Notes under the pieces: model-generated
The model's database searches: none
The model's input: only the letters and a program-made list of their open reading frames with translations
Told to the model about the DNA's origin: nothing
NCBI RefSeq assembly: GCF_001642475.1
Contig: NW_019174155.1
Location: 1-12,875 of the forward strand
Direction: 5' to 3'
From: Fonsecaea monophora
Lineage: Eukaryota > Ascomycota > Eurotiomycetes > Chaetothyriales > Herpotrichiellaceae
DNA: 12,875 nucleotides
Shown: in pieces, positions 1-6,947 of the stretch
Position numbering within the stretch: the first letter of the stretch is position 1
Layout of the letters: each line of letters starts with the position of its first letter
Made by a program: the position numbers and the translations under genes

Positions 1-1088
1 CCCCCTCTCTCCCCCCCAGCGGGCTTGTGTGAGCACTCAGCCCACCCCGGCTGGGGTGTATGCCACAGACGGTCGCAGGTCTCGTCCGCTCTTGCGTTGG
101 ACACCCACGAAAACTTGGTGGGAGAGACTCGGTGGACAGGACGTTGGGCGTGGACCGGTCGTCCGGGTCCCACGGTCCCAAGGGGATGTCCCCATGTGTG
201 TATGTGTGTGTGCGTGGTGTGCCTGTGTCCAAGCTCTTGTGGCCCGCGGGAACGGGCGGATTGTATGCCATGGCGGTGTTCATTGCCTGCGTTTGTGGTT
301 GTGTTGCTCGGAGGAGTCTTTCTGGCACGCAAAGGGGTTGTTGCTGTGGAGGCTTCGGCCGAGGATTGTGGTTTTCTTAGAGGGAGGGTTCGTTCGTGGG
401 TGCTTGGAGCGCAGGGAGGTTGTTGGTGCCGCGGGTGCGGCGGAGTTGGCTTTTGCAGTCGTTCCGGCGGCGGCGGCCACGATGCGGGTGTTTGGAACGC
501 GTGTGCGCGGTCCGGGATGTGGGAGATGTTCAAAAGGAAATGTTTTTGGTGCTTTTGGCCTTGCTGTGGTGTCGGGCAGATGCGGCTGCGGCCAGATCTC
601 AATGGAGGAGATCGGAGACGCCCCGGTCAGAAACTGAGGAAATACCGGGAGGAAACAGTGTCTGAGGGATTCCGGGGATAAAGAAAGGTCAAAAGCAGAT
701 ATCCCGCGCAAAAAAATGTAGAAAAATGGAGAGAAACTTGATTGTTGACGATGAAGATGGAAGAGGATGTTCTTCTGAAGGGCTGAGGGAGACGTGTCTT
801 TTGTAGTTTGGGCGCTGACGAGCTCTGGACGCTAAGGGGGTTCCGCTAGAAAGAGTTGGGGCTAAGTGCCTTAGGGGGGGACAAGTGATTCGTCCCAGGG
901 GCTTCAGGCGTCCAGCCGCCCAGGTTTGTTGTGAGCCAGTCATTTTGCCAAGCCCCAACTTTATGCCAGCCTGATGCCTCGTTGTATCGAGGCATGCAAG
1001 GACTTGACAGCGAGAATGAGGCATTTAATGCCCTGTCAGTGCCCGATGGATGCTTCGGAGTGCGCGGAATCAGGTTTTGGAAGTGAGG
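1..1088. other. unassigned GC-rich region, no gene supported
   Basis: Several overlapping frames stay open here on both strands, as expected in GC-rich DNA with few stop codons, but none has a composition or motif that singles it out. The longest is 218 codons on the plus strand from about position 25; a minus-strand frame covers 280-711. Positions 185-225 contain a short TG-rich microsatellite-like stretch. I see no RNA gene and no repeat that connects clearly to the satellite starting near 1089. Confidence 0.4.
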
Positions 1089-1750
1089 TGGCGCGAAGCT
1101 GCGTCGTTCCGCAGGCATTTATTGGGTGCCTCGCTCGTTGGGCAGAGGGAACGTGCCTCGTACTCTCTGATGCATGCGTTTATTGGGGGCCTCACTTGTT
1201 GGGCAGAGGGAGCGTGTCTCGACTCCCTGCCGTGTCTCTCTATAAAACCCTCAAAGTGCCCGAGCCAAGGTCAGCAATGGGGCATGGCGCGATGCTGAAT
1301 CATTCCGCTGGCCTTCATTGGGGTGCCTCACTCGTTGGGCTGAGAAGACATGTCACTTTGTTTCTGGTCCACGTCGTTCATCCTTGGTGTGTCCCTGCCG
1401 TGTCGCTCTATAAATCCCTCAAAGTGCCCGATCCAAGGTCAGCAGTGGGGTATGGCGCGATGCTGAATCGTTCTGCAGGCCTTCATTGGGGTGCCTCACT
1501 TGTTGGGCGCAGGGCCGTTCCCTCTGATCCATGACGTTCATCTTTGGTTGTGTCTTTGCCGTGTAACGAGATAAATATCTCAAGGCGCCCGAGCCAAGGT
1601 CGATGGTGGGGCATGGCTCGATGCTGTGTCGTTCCGCTGGCGTTCTTTGGAGTGTCTTGTCTGTCCGGCGGAGGGAAGGTGTCTCATACTCTCTGTTCCA
1701 TGGCGTTTGTCTTTGGTGGTCTGTCTTGCCTGTCAGGCGGAGGGTACGTG
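1089..1750. repeat. degenerate ~165-bp tandem satellite, left block
   Basis: A unit of about 160-170 bp recurs with substitutions and small indels. Its core runs from a GTGTCGCTCTATAAA-like block through GTGCCCGAGCCAAGGTC and GGCATGGCGCGATGCTG to a TTCATTGGGGTGCCTCACT-like block, and ends with CTCTCTGATCCATG. The TATAAA-like anchor is at 1241, 1409 and 1570, giving periods of 168 and 161. A truncated copy lacking the anchor occupies about 1089-1228. A further copy lies at 2591-2800, beyond the expanded arrays. All three plus-strand frames are partly open through it, but period and indels do not conserve any one frame, so I treat it as non-coding satellite. The repeated TATA-like core could act as a promoter, but no gene follows each copy. 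Confidence 0.8.
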
Positions 1751-2030
1751 TCTCATACTCCCTGTCTCATACTCCCTGTCTCATACTCCCTGTCTCATAC
1801 TCCCTGTCTCATACTCCCTGTCTCATACTCCCTGTCTCATACTCCCTGTCTCATACTCCCTGTCTCATACTCCCTGTCTCATACTCCCTGTCTCATACTC
1901 CCTGTCTCATACTCCCTGTCTCATACTCCCTGTCTCATACTCCCTGTCTCATACTCCCTGTCTCATACTCCCTGTCTCATACTCCCTGTCTCATACTCCC
2001 TGTCTCATACTCCCTGTCTCATGCTTTCTG
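1751..2030. repeat. 14-bp minisatellite, 19 perfect copies plus one diverged
   Basis: The unit TCTCATACTCCCTG is repeated 19 times without a mismatch from 1751 to 2016 (266 bp), followed by one diverged copy TCTCATGCTTTCTG. The likely seed, TCTCATACTCTCTG, is present once at about 1682-1695 within the surrounding ~165-bp satellite unit. Because 14 is not divisible by 3, all three plus-strand frames read the same 14-codon cycle and none meets a stop; the minus-strand frames are stopped by TGA. Perfect identity implies very recent expansion or active homogenisation. An assembly collapse or expansion is possible. Confidence 0.97.
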
Positions 2031-2044
2031 GTTCGTGGCGTTCG

Positions 2045-2217
2045 TCTTTGGCGGTATGTGTTGCCTGTCTTTGGTGATGTACCTGTCTTTGGTGGTGTAC
2101 CTCTCTTTGGTGATGTTCCTCTCTTTGGTGATGTACCTCTCTTTGGTGGTGTACCTCTCTTTGGTGATGTGCCTCTCTTTGGCGGTGCGTGTTGTCTGTC
2201 TTTGGTGATGTGTCTTG
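2045..2217. repeat. 18-bp tandem repeat (TCTTTGGTGATGTACCTC-like)
   Basis: The block TCTTTGG recurs at 2068, 2086, 2104, 2122, 2140, 2158 and 2176, an exact 18-bp spacing. Longer intervals of 23 bp flank it on either side. The variable part alternates between GATGTACC, GGTGTACC and GATGTGCC. The 18-bp period keeps one frame, giving a six-residue LFGDVP-like peptide cycle, but the array is embedded in non-coding satellite and I do not call a gene. The probable seed is the CTTTGGTGGTCTGTC segment near 1710 in the left satellite block. Confidence 0.9.
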
Positions 2218-2610
2218 CCTGTCAGGCGGAGGGATGGTCTCATACTCTTTGGTCCATGCGTTCGTCTCTGTTGATGTGCCTTGCCTGTCTTTGGTGGTGT
2301 GTATTGCCTGTCTGTTCTGATCTATCTTACCCGTCAGCCGGAGGGAACGTGCCTCACACTCTCTGATTCATGGCGTTCGTCTTTGGCGGTGTGTTGCCTG
2401 TCTTTGGTGATGTACCTCTCTTTGGTGGTGTGTGTTGCCTGTCTTTGGCGGTGTGTGTTGTCTGTCTTTGGTGGTTTACCTTGCCTGTCTTTGGTGATCT
2501 GTCTTGCCTCCCTTTGGTGATCTGTCTTGCCTCTCTTTGGTGATCTGTCTTGCCTCCCTTTGGTGATGTGCTTTGCCTGTCTTTGGTGGTCTGTCTTGCC
2601 TGTCAGGCGG
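2218..2610. repeat. mixed 18/23-bp tandem repeat, second block
   Basis: CTTTGGTGATCTGTCTTGCC-like units repeat at 18 or 23 bp spacing, the 23-bp version being clearest between about 2470 and 2590. They are interrupted by pieces of the larger satellite such as GTCAGGCGGAGG (about 2220 and 2605) and ACACTCTCTGATTCATGG (about 2355). This interleaving shows that the short repeats grew inside copies of the ~165-bp unit. No coding function is inferred. Confidence 0.8.
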
Positions 2611-2810
2611 AGGGAACGTGTCTCACACTCTCTGATTCATGGCGTTCGTCTCTGGTGATGTGTCTATGCCGTGTGACTCGATAAAAGCTTCAAAGCGCCC
2701 GAGCCAAGGTCGTTGATGGGGCATGGCGCCACGCTGAATCGTTTCGCAGCCGTTTATTGGACTGTCTTGCCTGTCAGGCAGGGGGGAACGTGTCGTCTTG
2801 TCTCTGATCT
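2591..2810. repeat. terminal copy of the ~165-bp satellite unit
   Basis: GTCAGGCGGAGGGAACGTG, then CTCTCTGATTCATGG, GTGTGACTCGATAAAAG, GCGCCCGAGCCAAGGTC, GGCATGGCGCCACGCTGAATC and finally GTTTATTGGAC occur in the same order as in the copies near 1230-1570. This copy closes the composite satellite on the right. Confidence 0.8.
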
Positions 2811-3017
2811 GATACCGTCGGCAAGGGCGAAAGGCACTACGCATTGATGATGGATCCAGACCGTGTAACACCATGAGTGTTTCGAGGAGTCTAGATTCAG
2901 GTCTGGAGAGGGGCGTGGCGTATACGTGCATCGCTCCGGTGGTATTTTGTTGGGGGATCTAGGCTGACACTGGCCATCAGAACGTATCACACTCAGCACT
3001 TTCCCCCCTCGCCGGCC

Positions 3018-3044
3018 GCGTCGGGCGTCGGGCGTCGGGCGTCG
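3018..3044. repeat. 7-bp tandem repeat (GCGTCGG)x4
   Basis: Three complete GCGTCGG units and a fourth ending GCGTCG lie head to tail. The flanking 2811-3200 stretch shows no gene I can support: the minus-strand frames across it overlap one another and lack conserved-looking composition. Confidence 0.85.
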
Positions 3045-3150
3045 AAGGTGTGAACATGCGGTGAGCCTCAATGATTACTGCAAGGCGTCCAGACTCCGCC
3101 TCCTCGGGTGGGGCCTGGCGCTTTGTTGCGTTGTTCCTCGGGCGGTCGTT

Positions 3151-3171
3151 GGGGGGGAGGGAGGAGGGGGG
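3151..3171 (+). other. G-rich run, possible G-quadruplex
   Basis: Seven Gs, then AGGGAGGA and six Gs, occur within 21 bases. This fits a loose quadruplex pattern on the plus strand if the long runs are split. Nothing else in the immediate area suggests a regulatory role. Confidence 0.4.
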
Positions 3172-3444
3172 CTCTTTGGCTGTCACCGTATCCCTGAGCC
3201 ACCCTCATTGACTAGATTGCCTGTCACTTGAGCACTTTGGTTATTATCGGAGGCTTCATTTGCCGATGGGACAACATTGCTTGGTCATTGGAGAGATACC
3301 GAAATCCTTCGCTGCCATTTTGAGTCTCTGTCGAAGAGAACGTGGCGTTTTTCCACCCACACTGTCCCCTTTCCCCTGTCCGTTGGAGTCCACCCAGCCA
3401 GCAACCCGACCCTGCTGCCCTTCCCCGTCCTCCCTCAGAGACCA

Positions 3445-3932
3445 TTAGTTGTCTCCGGGCCCTGCTGCTTCGCTCTCCACCGTGCCAGCGACGAATTTCT
3501 CAAATTCTGCGAACTCCAAAGCATCAGCGTGATGCTTCTGTGGAAGTTGATGATATGCTGCATCACTTGGATGTCATGCTCATTGCTTGTCACTTCGTGA
3601 CTCATCTCTTGCATGAGGGCCAACGCCTGTGATTTTGTCAAGGGTGGCACATCGTCGGGACTGATACCCGCCGTGGTCGCCTGTGCAGTCTCCAGCGCTT
3701 CAGTCACCCGCTCAAGCTGTGTAACGGCAGCAACAGCGGCGCTGCGCTCTTTTACCATCTGGATGTCCAGATTCTCAATCTGTTTGTTGGTGTTGCGAAT
3801 GCGCTCTGCCCACGTGGCAATATCAATTTGTAGCCATGCTCTGGCGTTCTCATCGATCAGTCCATCACCGTCGGTGGAAATACTCGTGGTGAGGCCATAG
3901 AAACTCCGCAAGTAATCGGGTTTCTTTTCCAT
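3445..3932 (-). CDS. gene A: small helical/coiled-coil orphan protein with one probable intron
   Basis: Minus-strand gene starting at ATG 3932 (MEKKPDYLRSFYG...). I do not recognise the family. Read without splicing, the frame gives 165 residues, but its last ~30 residues look unlike protein. Removing a GT...CACAG segment at 3538-3593 (56 nt, phase 0) switches to a better frame and gives about 143 residues, ending in an acidic tail (ALEFAEFEKFVAGTVESEAA) with TAA at 3447-3445. Residues about 30-90 are rich in A, Q, E, R, I and L with few prolines and should form one or two amphipathic helices or a coiled coil. Residues 90-98 are a P/D-rich hinge before a second helix. No signal peptide or membrane segment is visible. 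The frame continues upstream into the 180-bp tandem repeats, interrupted by TAG at 3956-3954, so the true amino terminus may lie further upstream. A shorter intron (3538-3566, 29 nt) would give the same frame downstream. Confidence 0.55.
3538..3593 (-). other. probable intron in gene A
   Basis: On the minus strand the segment begins GTGACA after codon 113 and ends TTCCACAG. It is 56 nt, so removal shifts the frame from a poor to a good carboxy-terminal sequence. No strong branch site is visible; ATCAAC near the acceptor is the nearest candidate. An alternative donor at 3566 would give 29 nt in the same phase. Confidence 0.45.
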
Positions 3933-3935
3933 TTT

Positions 3936-4336
3936 AGCACAGCGTAGGCCTGTCTAAAGAAAGATTCTGCCTACCGGGACCAAGGGGGGAGTTTTCTTTA
4001 GCCATGCCTCGCCCTGGGTTGCCTGGCCCTGGGGGGTTCCTCGCTGGACGGCCTCGTTCGCAGCTTGACCGTACATAGTTCTCAAGTGGTTGCATCCCTT
4101 GTTATTTCCTATGTCAGCACAGCGTAGGGCTGTCTAAAGACAGATTCTGCCTACCGGGACCGAGGGGGGAGTTTGCTTGAGCCATGCCTCGCCCTGGGTT
4201 GCCTGGCCCTGGGTGATTCCTCGCTGGGCGGCCTCGTTCGCAGCTTGACCGTACATAGTTCTCAAGTGGTCGTATCCCTTGATGTTTCCTATGTCAGCAC
4301 AGCGTAGGTCTTTCTGAAGCAAGATCCTGCCTACCG
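3936..4336 (-). repeat. 180-bp (60-codon) tandem duplication, 2 full copies plus a partial
   Basis: The block AGCACAGCGTAGG (plus-strand sense) recurs at 3936, 4116 and 4296, an exact 180-bp period. The two full copies are nearly identical, while the third is only about 41 bp. On the minus strand one frame runs through the whole array and on into gene A at ATG 3932. It reads a unit containing LRTMYGQAANEA and TQGQATQGEAWLK and ending VGRI.L. In both full copies the codon after CTT is TAG (4136-4134 and 3956-3954), whereas the partial upstream copy has CAG there. Most base differences between the two copies change the amino acid, so they appear to diverge without strong protein constraint. Confidence 0.9.
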
Positions 4337-4442
4337 TGTTCTTTGGCGGACGGCCCTGACGAGGATCCGTCGTGGGGCACTATCCACGATTAGTACCACG
4401 AAGCATGGTCTGCAACGAAGATCATACCTGGGACAAAACCAT
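4134..4442 (-). CDS. upstream exon(s) of the gene A locus: 86-residue frame after splicing, possibly a broken 5' part
   Basis: ATG at 4442 (context CCAAAATGG on the minus strand) opens a five-codon exon, MVLSQ, ending at 4428. A 48-nt intron (4427-4380) follows, and exon 2 runs from 4379 to the TAG at 4136-4134. The product would be about 86 residues, basic and Q/A/G-rich, with the 60-residue repeat unit (LRTMYGQAANEAAQRG...) as its second half. I do not recognise it. The frame is the same as that of gene A, so the TAG may mark a genuine short protein, a break in a formerly longer gene, or a stop removed by alternative splicing: GT...TTTAG segments of 21 nt, in phase, span each TAG. A TATA box and CT-rich leader lie directly upstream. 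Confidence 0.4.
4380..4427 (-). other. well-formed 48-nt intron with TACTAAT branch-like motif
   Basis: On the minus strand the segment starts GTATGA and ends TACTAATCGTGGATAG, which places the branch-like A a few bases before the acceptor. Without splicing, the ATG at 4442 meets TGA after six codons. With splicing the frame opens for 82 more codons. Donor, branch and acceptor together are typical of compact fungal introns. Confidence 0.6.
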
Positions 4443-4501
4443 TTTGGATGCTTGATCTGTATCGTGGAGCCGGCACGGTCAATGAGGTTGTGTGATGAAG
4501 T

Positions 4502-4560
4502 GTTGAAAGAAGAAGAAAGAGAAGAGGGCTGTGAATTCTGGGTGAGGCAGGAATATATAC
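4502..4560 (-). promoter_or_regulatory. TATA box and pyrimidine-rich leader for the minus-strand locus
   Basis: On the minus strand a TATATAT-like motif (4554-4559) is followed within about 25-50 bases by an almost pure CT stretch (4528-4502), then CAACACTTCATCACA-like sequence, and the ATG at 4442. TATA plus CT-rich leader is the usual arrangement of expressed filamentous-fungal genes and supports transcription leftwards through 4442-3445. Confidence 0.5.
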
Positions 4561-5040
4561 TGGCAGAATACGAGGTCGCACAAGGCCCTTGGTTAGGCAG
4601 CAATGTGTTTCAACTACCGCCGACTCGCATTATCTCTCGCCTTGGAAAGAAACAAGTAGCGGAACGTCATCATGCAGTCGATTCAGGCCCACCCAAGGCC
4701 AATGAAATGGCAGAACTACAAGTGCAGGTCCCAAGTAGAGCAATAATAATGCCAAAATCATGGGGCTGTGCGGTTGTTGCAAGCAAAAGTTATCAGAATG
4801 GTCGGAATGGATGCGGTTTGGTGGGCGGGTGTGTCTGCAGGACAAACATCGATGCATTTATTCAAAAGGGGGAGTTTGTAGTGTTGAAGATGGTTGCAGA
4901 GAGATACGGGGAGTGGCATTGGGGGTTATGGGCGTTACTGGTGGATGTTTAGGTGTGATTGGAGTGCTAAAGGGTGGAACTATCCGAGGGAAACTTGGTA
5001 GTAGTTTGATGGGGGGTTGATAGAGAATTATTGGATGGGT
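4561..5040. other. intergenic, no supported gene
   Basis: A plus-strand frame from 4452 to 4952 is open (166 codons) but overlaps the promoter and leader of the minus-strand locus and has no recognisable motif. From about 4910 the sequence grades into GT-rich DNA related to the 78-bp repeat that follows. Confidence 0.4.
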
Positions 5041-5175
5041 TTGGTGGGTGTTTTGGTGTAATTATTCGAGGGAGAATTTGCAGTGTTGTAGGGAGTTGAT
5101 GGGGTGTTATGGGCTGTATTAGAGGGTGTTTTGGTGTAATCATTCAGGGGAAGTCGTGGGTTTGGAGTTGATGGG
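5040..5175. repeat. degenerate 78-bp tandem repeat
   Basis: GGGTGTTTTGGTGTAAT starts at about 5046 and again at about 5124, each followed by ATTC and a purine-rich stretch leading to GAGTTGATGGGG. Weaker relatives occur at about 4945-5015 and 5325-5355. On the minus strand 78 bp is 26 codons, giving a low-complexity N/T/P/S-rich frame (5402-5028) with NDYTKTPSN and NNYTKTPTK. Composition alone does not make this a gene. Confidence 0.65.
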
Positions 5176-5386
5176 GGCTTATTGGCGTTGTTAGTAGGTC
5201 TTTGGGTGAGTTTGGGCGACCGAGGACTGGCAAAGGGTGCTGGTGGTGCTGGACCAAGTAAAGTATCAAGGGAGCATTTGGCAGGTTGAAAGTGGTTGCG
5301 GAGAGGCCGCTGTTGGTAGGTCTTTGGGGTGTGTTTAGGTGTATTTGGGGTGCTGATGAGTGCCCAAGGGTACAATATTAGGGGCA

Positions 5387-5535
5387 CGCATGTTAGGCGC
5401 ATGCTTCACGCATGCTTTTCGCGTGCGAATCGCATGCGTTTCGCATGCGCATAATAAAACCACGCGATTCGCATACGAAACGCATGTGTTCCGCATGGTT
5501 GTCGCAAGCGTTCCGCATGCGATTCGCACTGGTCG
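5387..5535. repeat. 11-bp-phased array of near-palindromic CGCATGCG units
   Basis: Thirteen blocks begin with CGC, at 5387, 5398, 5409, 5420, 5431, 5442, 5463, 5470, 5481, 5492, 5503, 5514 and 5525. All are 11 bp apart except for one 10-bp AT-rich insert (5453-5462) plus a 7-bp partial unit. The best units are CGCATGCGTTT and CGCATGCGATT. Because CGCATGCG is a palindrome, the two halves either side of the AT-rich spacer also form a long imperfect inverted repeat. Both strands and several frames stay open with CDSHA/RMRxA-like peptides, which is a consequence of the repeat and not evidence of coding. Eleven bases is close to one DNA helical turn. Confidence 0.85.
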
Positions 5536-6269
5536 GGGAGGGTGATGCTGACAACATCAGCAAACATGGATGCTTACATAATCCCATCGTATCCTGTGGT
5601 TAACCCCCCCCCCCCCCCCCCCTTCGCGGTATTCCCTCTCACCACCAGGCAGGCAGTCCATCACGGCGAACAAGTCAACACCATTCATCGCAGGGAGAGA
5701 CGTTCGCAGCCTCGTACGGTCATTGCTATTCCCAGCACTGACCCTGGAACCCAACAATATACACACTGACTACTTGTTGGCAGCCAAAGAGAGTGCGAGG
5801 GCGCAAGAAAACGCGTCGACCCTGTCTGATAGTGCCAGTCGGCGGCATTGTATCACGTGTATTCGGAATTGTCTCGGTTTCTCTTGGAATTGGAGTCGCT
5901 GCCAAGAGTTGGAGTGTCAGTCAAGAATTGGAGTGGCAGAGATCTTGGCGTGTCGTGTTTCCCCTCACGGCCAGCCCCCGAGGCCTCCCGAGACACTCGG
6001 CAGCACTCGGCATCTTGACTGTTCCGTTCCTTGTCCGGAACTCGTCGACGCTGATTGGCGGAAATTGAGCAACGTGAGCGTCTTCAAGTACTTCTACCAC
6101 TTCTACGTGCCTGGTCGACAGTAATCACGGCAAATCACATCGGGAGCACTCATTGCTATTGCTACCAACACTGTGGACCTATGAAAAACCACGTCCCCTT
6201 GATCGTGGCTTGGACATCTGGGTCATCACCACCAAAGAATCTGGAGATGGTGTCACGCTCGACCCTCCG
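5536..6269. other. unassigned region with two weak plus-strand frames
   Basis: Plus-strand frames 5723-6124 and 5793-6068 overlap in different registers. The second has a hydrophobic stretch (VGGIVSRVFGIVSVSLGIGV) that might be a membrane segment, but I see no convincing start, intron or family motif joining the two. A degenerate 19-20 bp repeat around AATTGGAGT occurs three times at 5884-5940. On the minus strand this is the region downstream of gene B and may include its 3' untranslated region. Confidence 0.3.
5604..5622. repeat. poly-C tract, 19 bases
   Basis: An uninterrupted run of 19 Cs. Its length as sequenced may be imprecise. Confidence 0.9.
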
Positions 6270-6755
6270 CTATTCTTCTTCTGCCAGGGCACCATTGGGG
6301 CCGCGCTCCCCCGAGCCGTTCAAAGTCGACGCCTCCTCAGTCTCGGCCGTGGCTGCTTCGGCAGAGTGGACGTGTGTGCCGTTGACAGCAACGACGCCGT
6401 TGGTGTTGGCCTGCTGGGCAAGCCTCGCAGCGTACACGCTCCGCTGGACCAAACCCTCGGCCATCTGGGTCACGGAGGCCATCATGTCCTGCAGTTTACC
6501 GTTGGACGCGGCCATTTGATTGCACATCATGGACAGATCGTCCCCGTTCCTGCCCGCGTCTTTCTCGATCTGCAGCAGTTGAAGCATAAGGTTTCTGCCC
6601 CGTCCCAAAGCCATCTGGGCTCGCTGAAGGTGGAAAAGGCTCTCGTGGACAAGATAGTGATGGACCATTTGGGTTTGGCTCATGCCTCCCGGGCGTGGGT
6701 AACCATCGCAGCGGAAGTTGTCGCCGTTGTTGCTGCGGTTGGGAATGGGGGCCAT
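6270..6755 (-). CDS. gene B: 161-residue methionine-rich helical orphan protein
   Basis: I chose ATG 6755 because its context (AACACCATGG on the minus strand) is an excellent eukaryotic start and because a TATA-like motif and probable leader intron lie upstream. TAG is at 6272-6270. The same frame is open further upstream to 7013, so a 247-residue unspliced form cannot be excluded. Residues 1-27 are polar. Residues about 28-70 (HHYLVHESLFHLQRAQMALG...) and 75-118 (SMMCNQMAASNG...QRSVYAARLAQQAN) look like two amphipathic helices rich in M, Q, L and A. Residues 119-161 are an A/E/T/G-rich acidic tail ending GALAEEE. No signal peptide or membrane helix is visible, and I do not recognise the family. 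Its build, short helical core plus disordered acidic tail, resembles gene A, but I see no clear sequence similarity. Confidence 0.6.
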   Translation of the reverse strand: MAPIPNRSNNGDNFRCDGYPRPGGMSQTQMVHHYLVHESLFHLQRAQMALGRGRNLMLQLLQIEKDAGRNGDDLSMMCNQMAASNGKLQDMMASVTQMAEGLVQRSVYAARLAQQANTNGVVAVNGTHVHSAEAATAETEEASTLNGSGERGPNGALAEEE

Positions 6756-6788
6756 GGTGTTTCGTCGCTGGTTTCGTCCGAGGGTCAC

Positions 6789-6848
6789 CTGCTTGCCGGC
6801 GTCATTTCCTGCCGGCGGCTTCGGTCGCGGGATTGCAGGATTGCTTAC
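6789..6848 (-). other. probable 60-nt intron in the 5' leader of gene B
   Basis: On the minus strand CAG is followed by GTAAGC, a strong donor, and the segment ends GGCAAGCAG before GTGACC. Length is 60 nt, divisible by three, with no in-frame stop, so retention would extend the upstream frame. A TGAC branch-like motif lies near the acceptor. Confidence 0.45.
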
Positions 6849-6937
6849 CTGGTTTCTGGTGGTCGTGTTGGCTGGCGGTATTGGCTTGCTATCTTGCTCG
6901 ATGGCTGTCTTCAAGCACGCTCTGGCGGGAGGAGAAT

Positions 6938-6947
6938 GATATACTGT
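6938..6947 (-). promoter_or_regulatory. TATA-like motif upstream of gene B
   Basis: The minus-strand sequence CAGTATATCA is followed by a short CT-rich stretch (TTCTCCTCCC). It lies about 185 bases before ATG 6755, or about 125 after removal of the leader intron. It sits inside the longer open frame that reaches 7013, which favours the internal start. Confidence 0.35.

Noticed and set aside
280..711. 143-codon minus-strand frame as a gene
   Set aside because: P/T/S/K-rich composition typical of a GC-rich shadow frame, overlapping equally long plus-strand frames. No promoter, intron or motif distinguishes it.
1544..2366. Three overlapping plus-strand frames of 177-246 codons as genes
   Set aside because: They are open only because the 14-bp and 18-bp repeats lack stops in that strand. 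They start at unconvincing codons and have no non-repeat protein-like part.
4452..4952. 166-codon plus-strand frame as a gene
   Set aside because: Its 5' part is antisense to a TATA box, CT-rich leader and first exon of the minus-strand locus, and its composition shows no domain.
5387..5535. CRISPR array
   Set aside because: Units are 11 bp with no spacers of regular unique sequence, and the genome looks eukaryotic.
5393..5603. Small frames with RMR/CDSHA repeats on both strands
   Set aside because: They are the translation of a palindromic 11-bp repeat, which is necessarily open and similar on both strands.
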